Program-made: the position numbers and the translations under genes | Assembly: GCA_005878515.1 (NCBI GenBank) | Contig: VBLZ01000128.1 | Location: forward strand, 1-11,820 | Direction: 5' to 3' | DNA: 11,820 nucleotides | Origin: Methanobacteriota archaeon | Lineage (GTDB): Archaea > Thermoplasmatota > Thermoplasmata > RBG-16-68-12 | In this document: positions 5,582-11,820 of the stretch, in pieces | How the letters are laid out: every line of letters begins with the position of its first letter | Numbering within the stretch: position 1 is the stretch's first letter | The notes under the pieces: model-generated | The model's input: only the letters and a program-made list of their open reading frames with translations | Database searches by the model: none | What the model was told of the DNA's origin: nothing

Positions 5582-7690
5582 GTGATCGCGTACGAGTGGG
5601 TCGCCTGGCTCATCCTGTTGCTGCCCCTCGGGGCGTTCCTCGTCATCGGCCTCGTCGGCCGGCGTCTCCCGGAGGGCGGCGGAATGGTGGCTGTCGGCGC
5701 GATGGCGGGCTCGTTCGTCCTCTCAATGTACGTCTTCGTTCAGGTCCTCCAGCAAGGAGGGCTCGGAGGCGGCTTCATCCCGCAGACGATCCCGGGCTAC
5801 GTCTGGATTCCGAGCCTCCTCCCGGAGAACTCGATCAAGATTTCGCTCCTGATCGACAACCTGAGTTCGTTGATGCTTGTCCTCGTGTCGTTCCTGTGTC
5901 TCCTGATTTTCGTGTACTCGCTCGGCTACATGCACGAGGACGACGGCAAGGCCCGGTACTACGCGGAGGTCAGCCTCTTCGCGACCGGAATGCTCGGGAC
6001 CGTGAGCGCGGACAACTTCCTACAGCTTCTGATCTTCTGGGAGATCATGGGCCTCTGCTCGTACCTGCTGATCGGCTTCTGGTACTCGAAGCCGGAGGCC
6101 GCCGCGGCCGCGAAGAAGGCGTTCCTCGTGACCCGCGTGGGGGACGTCCTGTTCCTCGTCGGCGTCCTGGTCATCTGGAACGTGTTCGGCACCTTGTCGT
6201 TCGCCGAAATCCAGGGCAAGATGGCGAGCCTCTACCCGAACACCCTCACGCCGCAGCTCCTGACCCTGATCCCGCTGCTGCTGTTCGGCGGGGCTGTCGG
6301 CAAGAGCGCGCAATTTCCGCTGCATGCCTGGCTCCCCGATGCGATGGAGGGCCCGACGACGGTCAGCGCGCTGATCCACGCGGCGACGATGGTCAAGGCC
6401 GGCGTCTACCTAACCGCCCGTGCGTTCATTTTCCTCGTTCCAATCTCGTCGGCAATCCAGCCGCCCTTCACCGCCATCCTCGTGATCGCGGCGATCGGCG
6501 GTTTCACGACGCTCTTCGCCGCGACGATGGCCGTCGTGAACTTCGACATCAAGCGGGTCCTCGCGTTCTCGACGATCTCCCAGCTCGCCTACATGTTCCT
6601 CGGCCTCGGCGCGGGCGCGTACACGATGGCGACCGAGGTCTCCCACGGGGAGGCGGTGGACTCCGCCGGATACAGCGCGGCGCTGTACCATCTGTTCAAC
6701 CACGCGTTCTTCAAGGCCCTCCTGTTCCTCGGCGCCGGGAGCGTAATCCACGCGGTCCACACGAACGACATGCGAGAGATGGGCGGTCTCTCGAAATCGT
6801 TGCCCATCACCTCGAAGGTCATGCTCTTCGGAGGTCTCGCCCTCGCCGGCATCGTGCCCTTCAGCGGCTTCTTCTCGAAAGGGGAAATCCTGTCCGTCAC
6901 CTTCGACGCGGGCGCCGCGAATCCCGGGTTCTACTGGCTCTGGGCGCTCGGCGTCGGCACCGCGTTCCTGACCGCGTTCTACACGTTCCGCCTGTGGTTC
7001 ATGACGTTCCACGGGGAGTACCGCGGACACGAGCATCCTCATGAATCGCCGCGCGTGATGACGGTCCCACTGATCATCCTCGCGGGATTCACGCTCGCCT
7101 CCGGCCTCCTCGCGTACCCGATGGGCGGTTTCGGCAACCTGATCTTCTTCGGAGCGCCGGCGGCCGGCCTCCCACTCGTCGGCATCCCGGTGCAGGACTA
7201 CCTGCTCGAAGGCGTCTCGATGGGCGTCGCGGTCCTGGGCCTCGCCCTGGCCTGGGCCGTCTATGCGACGAAACGCATCCCGGCGGAACGCTTCACCGCA
7301 TCGAAGGGCGGGGCGTTCATTCACCGCATGCTCACGAAGCGCTACTGGATCGACGACGCGTACGACGCGTTCGGCCGGACGGTCGTCTACGACGCAGCTC
7401 GGGCCCTCGACTGGTTCGACCGCAAAGTCATCGATGGCATCGTGAACGGCGTGGGCCGCGGCGGAGTCGTGGTCGCTAGCGGGAGCGACCGGTTTGACCG
7501 TCGGGTCATCGATGGGGCCGTGAACGCGATCAGCCTCGAGACGGTGCGGACGGGCTTACGGCTGCGGCAGCGGCAGACCGGCCAAGTCCAGAGTTACGCG
7601 TGGGTCGTCGTCCTGGGGATCGTCGTCGTCATCGCGCTCGTGTTCGGACTGAGCTTCCTCCAGCGGTGGCTCGGCGGGCTGGGTCGGTGA
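5582..7690 (+). CDS. nuoL: Complex I antiporter-like subunit L with lengthened lateral helix
   Basis: NuoL is the distal proton-pumping subunit, whose C-terminal amphipathic helix runs along the membrane arm. The 702-residue product is longer than E. coli NuoL (613). Pump residues are present: Glu154 in FWEIMGLCSYLLIG, Lys241 before SAQFPLHAWLPDAM, Lys272 in TMVKAGVYL, and Lys433 in FFSKGEIL. The membrane core ends with a helix at about 541-562. The lateral helix region runs from about 565 to 668, including WIDDAYDAFG (590-599, like the usual YvDElYD), and ends at QTGQVQSYA (665-673) before a final membrane helix at about 671-694. In it the motif FDRKVIDGIVNGV (612-624) recurs as FDRRVIDGAVNAI (638-650), making the Asp-Asp-Ala-Tyr to QTG distance about 25 residues longer than in ordinary NuoL, as I recall the family. 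The start is GTG, and the gene overlaps nuoM as GTGA. Confidence 0.96.
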   Translation: MIAYEWVAWLILLLPLGAFLVIGLVGRRLPEGGGMVAVGAMAGSFVLSMYVFVQVLQQGGLGGGFIPQTIPGYVWIPSLLPENSIKISLLIDNLSSLMLVLVSFLCLLIFVYSLGYMHEDDGKARYYAEVSLFATGMLGTVSADNFLQLLIFWEIMGLCSYLLIGFWYSKPEAAAAAKKAFLVTRVGDVLFLVGVLVIWNVFGTLSFAEIQGKMASLYPNTLTPQLLTLIPLLLFGGAVGKSAQFPLHAWLPDAMEGPTTVSALIHAATMVKAGVYLTARAFIFLVPISSAIQPPFTAILVIAAIGGFTTLFAATMAVVNFDIKRVLAFSTISQLAYMFLGLGAGAYTMATEVSHGEAVDSAGYSAALYHLFNHAFFKALLFLGAGSVIHAVHTNDMREMGGLSKSLPITSKVMLFGGLALAGIVPFSGFFSKGEILSVTFDAGAANPGFYWLWALGVGTAFLTAFYTFRLWFMTFHGEYRGHEHPHESPRVMTVPLIILAGFTLASGLLAYPMGGFGNLIFFGAPAAGLPLVGIPVQDYLLEGVSMGVAVLGLALAWAVYATKRIPAERFTASKGGAFIHRMLTKRYWIDDAYDAFGRTVVYDAARALDWFDRKVIDGIVNGVGRGGVVVASGSDRFDRRVIDGAVNAISLETVRTGLRLRQRQTGQVQSYAWVVVLGIVVVIALVFGLSFLQRWLGGLGR
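7415..7531 (+). repeat. Tandem motif duplication in the NuoL lateral helix (78-base period)
   Basis: Two in-frame copies, 7415-7453 and 7493-7531, lie exactly 78 bases (26 codons) apart. At protein level 9 of 13 positions are identical (FDR.VIDG.VN plus conservative changes); at DNA level 27 of 39 bases match, with an uninterrupted GTCATCGATGG in both. The bases between the copies are not similar to what follows the second copy. This looks like an old internal duplication that lengthened the helix. Confidence 0.75.
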
Positions 7691-9288
7691 ACATGACCTA
7701 CATCCTCAGCCTGCTAATCCTCGTCCCCCTCCTGGGGGCGGTCGTCGTCTGGGTCGCCGGGACCTCCCAGCGACTGGCGAAGCTCATCGCCCTCTCGTTC
7801 AGCTTGGTCGAGACGGCGCTCGCGTCCTTCCTGCTTGTGGGCTTCATCAATCCCAGCTGGGGTGTGGTCTTCGGACCGCCGACCGCGACCCCGCCGCCCA
7901 CGCCGGGTGCGTACGTGCCGCTGTTCTACATGGAGCGCTACACCTGGATCTCCCAGTTCGGTCTCAATTACATCGTCGGCGTGGACGGCCTGAGCATTCC
8001 GCTGATCTGGCTCACGGCACTGCTGACGACGCTCGCACTCGTGTTTCACTGGGACGAGGAGAACCGGCCCCGCGCGTTCTTCGGGCTCTTCCTGTTCCTG
8101 GAGATGGCCCTCGCCGGCGTCTTCATGGCGCTTGATTTCTTCTTGTTCGCGATCTTCTGGGAGCTCGTCCTCCTCCCGATGTTCTTCTTGATCGGGATCT
8201 GGGGAGGGTCGAACCGCCGGTACGCGGCGCTGAAGTTCCTGATCTTCACCCATGTCGGATTCGTGATCATGCTCTTCGGGATCTTCACGCTGTACTTCAA
8301 CAGCGCGGGCGTGAACGCCGCGGTGTACGGGACCAACGCGAATACGCTCGACATGACAGCGTTCCTCCACGGCGCCTTGCGTCACGAGACCGGCGGGCTC
8401 GCGACGTATCTCCCCCTCGCCCTGCAGATCCCGATCTTCGCCGTCTTCCTGTTCGGTTTCATCGTCAAGTTGCCGTCGTTCCCCTTCCACACCTGGCTGC
8501 CCGATGCCCACGTCGAAGCGCCGACCGGCGGCTCCGTGCTCCTGGCCGGCGTCCTGCTGAAGATGGGCGGCTACGGGATCTTCCGGATCAACATGGGGAT
8601 GCTCCCGGAGGCCATGAAAGACCTGTGGTGGGTCCTTGCGGTCCTCGGGACGGTCTCGATGGTCTACGCCGCGTTCGTGTGTCTCGCCCAGGTCGACCTG
8701 AAGCGCCTGATCGCGTACAGCTCCGTGGGCCACATGGGGTTCGTCCTGCTCGGGGCTTCCAGTCTCACGGTCATCGGCGTCCAAGGGGCGATCTTCCAGC
8801 TCTTCAACCACGGGATCATCACGGCGATCCTGTTCATGCTCGCCGGATCCGTGAAACATGCGACCGGGACGCGGGACATTCCCGACCTCCAAGGCCTCGC
8901 GAAGGTGATGCCGCAGTTCTCCCTCATCCTGGCGATCGGGTTCTTCGCGTCGCTCGGGTTGCCCGGCCTGAATTCGTTCTGGTCCGAGTTCATGGTCTTC
9001 GTCGGCGCGTACGGATCGCCGAATCTCGGCGAGATGCGCCGGCTCATCATCATCCCGCTGATCTCGATCGTCGTGACGGCCGCGTATTACGTGTACACGA
9101 TGCAGCGCATCCTCTTCGGGGACGTGCCCGAAAAGCTCGGGCATTCGCACGACCTTCTCCCCTGGGAGCGGGTCTCGTACGTCGTCCTCGTGGCCCTCGT
9201 CTTCCTCGTCGGCTTCTTCCCGGTGCCGTTCCTCGGGATGATCAACGCGTATACGAGCGCCTCGTTCCCGTGGCTGGGAGGCCTCTAA
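7687..9288 (+). CDS. nuoM: Complex I antiporter-like subunit M, first copy
   Basis: NuoM is a 14-helix proton-pumping subunit of the membrane arm. This 533-residue copy is the more canonical of two. Seen directly: VGVDGLSIPLIWLTALLTTLAL near the start of the pump core, Glu159 in IFWELVLLPMFFLIG, Lys261 in IVKLPSFPFHTWLPDAHVEAPTGG, Lys292 in GVLLKMGGYG, and Glu434 in GLPGLNSFWSEFMVF, all four corresponding to the essential charges of E. coli NuoM (Glu144, Lys234, Lys265, Glu407). A Pro-rich loop, TATPPPTPGAY, lies at about 65-76. The start GTG at 7687 is chosen over ATG at 7693 because it forms the same GTGA overlap seen at several other junctions; the two differ by only two residues. The stop TAA is immediately followed by the GTG of the second copy. 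Confidence 0.95.
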   Translation: MNMTYILSLLILVPLLGAVVVWVAGTSQRLAKLIALSFSLVETALASFLLVGFINPSWGVVFGPPTATPPPTPGAYVPLFYMERYTWISQFGLNYIVGVDGLSIPLIWLTALLTTLALVFHWDEENRPRAFFGLFLFLEMALAGVFMALDFFLFAIFWELVLLPMFFLIGIWGGSNRRYAALKFLIFTHVGFVIMLFGIFTLYFNSAGVNAAVYGTNANTLDMTAFLHGALRHETGGLATYLPLALQIPIFAVFLFGFIVKLPSFPFHTWLPDAHVEAPTGGSVLLAGVLLKMGGYGIFRINMGMLPEAMKDLWWVLAVLGTVSMVYAAFVCLAQVDLKRLIAYSSVGHMGFVLLGASSLTVIGVQGAIFQLFNHGIITAILFMLAGSVKHATGTRDIPDLQGLAKVMPQFSLILAIGFFASLGLPGLNSFWSEFMVFVGAYGSPNLGEMRRLIIIPLISIVVTAAYYVYTMQRILFGDVPEKLGHSHDLLPWERVSYVVLVALVFLVGFFPVPFLGMINAYTSASFPWLGGL

Positions 9289-10818
9289 GTGCTGATCGAG
9301 TTCCCGATCCTGACCTACATCGTCCTGTTGCCCGCGGTCGGGGCGGTCTTCACATACCTCACGGGATCGGACCGCGCCGCGCGGGCCGTCGCGCTCGCCT
9401 TCTCGCTCGTCGTCCTGGGCCTGTCCACGGTCCTGTTGATGGGCTTCCTGTGGACGAACGTGATTTCCTTGCCGACGATGACGACGGCCGGGAACCACAC
9501 CTACTTCGCGGTGGAACAGAGCCCGTGGGTCCCGTCCCTGAGCATCAGCTACATCCTGGGGGCGGACGAGCTCTCCGTCGTCCTCGTGTTCCTCAATGCC
9601 CTGCTGACGCCCCTCGCCCTTGCCATCTCGTGGGACGAGCACCACCGCCTTCCCGCCTTCTTCGCGATGTTCCTCTTCATGGAGACGACAATCAACGGGG
9701 TCTTCCTCTCGCTCGACCTGTTCCAGTTTTTCGTCTTTTGGGAGGTCGGCCTGATTCCGATGTACTTCCTCATCGCGGTCTGGGGCGGGCCGCGAAAGAA
9801 ATACGCCGCGATCAAGTTCTTCATGTACACGTTCCTCGCGAGCCTCCCGCTGCTCGTGGCCATCTTCGCCTTCTACTTCTACTCGAACCCGCACACGTTC
9901 GACATGCGACAGATCATCGCGACGACGCCGATCCCCGCGGGGACGATTGGCGACCTCATGTTCGTCGCCCTCCTGATTGCCTTCGGCACGAAACTCCCGA
10001 CGTGGCCGTTGCACACTTGGCTGCCCGACGCGCACGTCGAGGCGCCGACCGGCGGCTCCGTGATCTTGGCCGGGGTCCTCCTGAAGCTCGGCGGATACGG
10101 GCTGATCCGGTTCAACGTCCAGATGATCCCGCAGGCCGCGATGGACATGTACTGGCTCCTCGCCCTCGCGGGGGTGATCTCGATCCTGTACGGCGCGATC
10201 GTGTGCCTGGCCCAGGACGACCTCAAACGGATGGTCGCGTTCTCGAGCGTGAGCCACATGGGGTTCGTGACGCTCGGCATTGCCGCCGGGGTCTACGGCT
10301 TCACGATCAGTGGCCGCGGCGCGGTCCTTGGCCTCACCGGCGCGATATTCCAGATGTTCGCCCACGGCCTCGTGTCGGCGGCCTTGTTCATGGTCGCCGG
10401 CTCGCTCGGCCACAAGATCGGCACGCGCAACATCTCGGAGCTGGGCGGGATCGCGAAACGGGCGCCGCGCATGGCGACGTTCATGATGATCTCGTTCATG
10501 GCGTCCCTCGGCCTCCCGGGACTCGTCGGCTTCGTCGCAGAGTTCAGCGTGTTCCTCGGCATCTACGCGGCGTTCGGCTTGCTCGTCTTCGTCCCGATCC
10601 TGACGGTCATCCTGACGGCGGCGTACTACATCTGGGCGATGCAGCGCGCGATCTTCGGGCCGCCGAACCCGAAATGGGAGGCGATGCCGGACCTGCACCG
10701 GTTCGAGGTCGCCCCTCTTGCGGTCCTCGTGGCGGCGTTCGCGGTCTTCGGGATCGTCCCGGTCCTCTTCCTGTCCTTGATCTCGAACTGGGCCCAGGGG
10801 ATCCTGGGGGGCCTTTGA
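9289..10818 (+). CDS. nuoM: Complex I antiporter-like subunit M, second copy (extra pump subunit)
   Basis: This 509-residue protein is a second NuoM-type subunit, clearly homologous to the preceding one but diverged, so not a recent duplicate. It keeps all four pump charges: Glu152 in VFWEVGLIPMYFLI, Lys235 in GTKLPTWPLHTWLPDAHVEAPTGG, Lys266 in GVLLKLGGYG, and Glu418 in GLPGLVGFVAEFSVF. It differs from the first copy in the early signature (GADELSV in place of GVDGLSI) and by extra residues around GVYGFTISGRGAVLGLT. The GTG start directly follows the upstream TAA, with GGGAGG 7 bases before it. It lies between nuoM and nuoN, the expected place for a fourth antiporter-like unit. A Mrp-type antiporter role is unlikely given its place inside a complete set of complex I membrane genes. 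Confidence 0.93.
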   Translation: MLIEFPILTYIVLLPAVGAVFTYLTGSDRAARAVALAFSLVVLGLSTVLLMGFLWTNVISLPTMTTAGNHTYFAVEQSPWVPSLSISYILGADELSVVLVFLNALLTPLALAISWDEHHRLPAFFAMFLFMETTINGVFLSLDLFQFFVFWEVGLIPMYFLIAVWGGPRKKYAAIKFFMYTFLASLPLLVAIFAFYFYSNPHTFDMRQIIATTPIPAGTIGDLMFVALLIAFGTKLPTWPLHTWLPDAHVEAPTGGSVILAGVLLKLGGYGLIRFNVQMIPQAAMDMYWLLALAGVISILYGAIVCLAQDDLKRMVAFSSVSHMGFVTLGIAAGVYGFTISGRGAVLGLTGAIFQMFAHGLVSAALFMVAGSLGHKIGTRNISELGGIAKRAPRMATFMMISFMASLGLPGLVGFVAEFSVFLGIYAAFGLLVFVPILTVILTAAYYIWAMQRAIFGPPNPKWEAMPDLHRFEVAPLAVLVAAFAVFGIVPVLFLSLISNWAQGILGGL

Positions 10819-10819
10819 C

Positions 10820-11820
10820 GTGTCGAGCTACGGCGTCTTCCTGCCGGAGGCGATCCTCGTCGCGACCGCGCTCGCGTCCGCGGTCCTCGGGTTCGCGTGG
10901 CGGAAGCGGCCCGACCTGTTGTGGGCCTTCTCGGTCATCGGCACGGGCCTCGCGATCTTCGTGACCCTCGACATGATGGGCCTCGGCGTCGGGCGGGCGC
11001 TGAACCTCTCGGTCTGGCCGTCCCCCGTCGGGACCCAGGGGGACTTCGCGGTCGAGCTGAAGATGCGGGTCGACACGTTCGCGCTGTTCTTCCAGTTGAT
11101 GTTCGAGTTCGTCGCGTTCTTGGCGATCGTCGCCTCGCGCGGTTTCATCCACGCCGACGAGCCGCACCAAGGGGAGTACTACGCCCTCATGCTCCTCGCG
11201 GTCGTCGGGATGATGTTCACCGCGGCCGCGACGGACCTGTTCGTCCTCTTCCTCGCCTTCGAGACGTCGAGCCTGAGCACCTTTGCCCTGGTTGCATTCC
11301 GGAAGCGCGACAAACAGGCGACGGAGGCGGCGGTGAAGTTCTTCATTATCGGGGCCGTGAGCTCGGGGATCATCCTGTTCGGCATCTCCCTGATCTACGG
11401 GATCGCCGGCACGACATCGATCGGGACGACCACGACGGACCTCCTTGTCCTGAAGGACGGCTTGACGCTCGCGGGCCATCCGGAGATCGAACCGCCGCTG
11501 ATCATCGCCCTCGTCCTGTTGATCGCGGGCTTCGGGTTCAAGGTCGCGGTCGTGCCGTTCCACATGTGGGCCCCGGACGTGTACCAAGGTTCCCCGACGA
11601 CGATCAGCGTCCTCCTGACGTCCGCCTCGAAGAACGTCGGCATTGTCGCGCTGTTCCGCGTCTTCCTCATCGGCCTGCTGAGCGTCCAGGTCGACTGGGT
11701 CGCGACCTTGGCGATCCTCGCGATCGTGACGCAGACCGTCGGGAACGTCGTCGCGATCCCGCAGCGGTCGATCAAGCGGATGCTCGCGTACTCGAGCATC
11801 GCGCAGGCGGGGTACATCCT
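10820..11820 (+). CDS. nuoN: Complex I antiporter-like subunit N (3' end outside window)
   Basis: NuoN is the antiporter-like subunit nearest the quinone module. From GTG at 10820, one base after the nuoM stop, the frame is open to the window end, giving 333 residues of an expected 450-500. Seen directly: Glu148 in FLAFETSSLSTFALVAF (E. coli Glu133), Lys241 in GFKVAVVPFHMWAPDVYQGSPTT (E. coli Lys217 and the hallmark NuoN motif), Lys271 in SASKNVGIVALF (E. coli Lys247), and RSIKRMLAYSSIAQAGY near the edge. About ten hydrophobic segments are visible. The missing part should contain the last helices and the final conserved Lys. Genes after nuoN cannot be seen, so nuoB, nuoI or an electron-input module just outside the window cannot be excluded. 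Confidence 0.94.
   Translation, partial: MSSYGVFLPEAILVATALASAVLGFAWRKRPDLLWAFSVIGTGLAIFVTLDMMGLGVGRALNLSVWPSPVGTQGDFAVELKMRVDTFALFFQLMFEFVAFLAIVASRGFIHADEPHQGEYYALMLLAVVGMMFTAAATDLFVLFLAFETSSLSTFALVAFRKRDKQATEAAVKFFIIGAVSSGIILFGISLIYGIAGTTSIGTTTTDLLVLKDGLTLAGHPEIEPPLIIALVLLIAGFGFKVAVVPFHMWAPDVYQGSPTTISVLLTSASKNVGIVALFRVFLIGLLSVQVDWVATLAILAIVTQTVGNVVAIPQRSIKRMLAYSSIAQAGYI

Noticed and set aside
8518..10062. A 21-base identical stretch shared by the two nuoM genes (8518-8538 and 10042-10062)
   Set aside because: It encodes the strongly conserved APTGGSV motif, and flanking bases diverge at third codon positions, so selection plus GC-biased codon use explains it better than gene conversion or a mobile repeat.
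7714..10698. Very long open frame on the minus strand opposite both nuoM genes
   Set aside because: Its translation is highly charged and low in complexity (Arg/Glu/Asp/His-rich), typical of the antisense of GC-rich membrane-protein genes; the plus strand carries unmistakable NuoM and NuoL sequence.
1414..11820. Possibility that the cluster is a membrane-bound [NiFe] hydrogenase or Mrp antiporter
   Set aside because: NuoD lacks the metal-binding CxxC pairs, and NuoA, J, K and H are present with complex I signatures; Mrp operons would not encode NuoC or NuoD.

Overview
The window reads as chromosomal DNA of a GC-rich archaeon, most plausibly a Thermoplasmatota-type euryarchaeon. This is an inference: three genes are preceded by archaeal TATA-like boxes about 24-31 bases before their start codons, implying leaderless or nearly leaderless mRNAs, and the complex I cluster has separate nuoC and nuoD and a nuoJ split into two genes, as in archaeal Fpo/Nuo complexes. 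No rRNA, tRNA, mobile element or CRISPR array was seen. There is no gene-free stretch longer than 300 bases; the longest is the 182-base divergent intergenic region 1232-1413.

Left part, minus strand: the start of tatC (607 to 1, running off the window) and a 188-residue cytosolic sulfite-oxidase-like molybdopterin protein (1231 to 665). Each has its own TATA-like box. The 57 bases between them hold only the tatC promoter.

Right part, plus strand, 1414 to the window end: one long tightly packed operon for the membrane and connecting parts of a respiratory complex I: nuoA, C, D, H, J (N-terminal half), J (C-terminal half), K, L, M, M, N (cut by the window end). Most junctions are 1-4-base start/stop overlaps or spacers of 0-3 bases, and most starts are GTG. 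The exception is the 45-base spacer between nuoH and nuoJ, where nuoJ has no standard start codon at its expected position.

The most notable signal is architectural. Two different nuoM genes stand side by side, and both keep the Glu/Lys residues of proton-pumping antiporter-like subunits. NuoL is long (702 residues) and carries a second copy, 26 residues later, of a short motif in its lateral amphipathic helix. Together these match the published class of enlarged complex I with a fourth antiporter-like pump, where NuoL needs a longer lateral helix to span the extra subunit. The two core Fe-S subunits, nuoB (normally between A and C) and nuoI (normally between H and J), are both absent from the cluster, so electron transfer to quinone must depend on genes elsewhere or on an unusual arrangement. 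NuoA and NuoH also carry substitutions at positions usually held by membrane-embedded glutamates.
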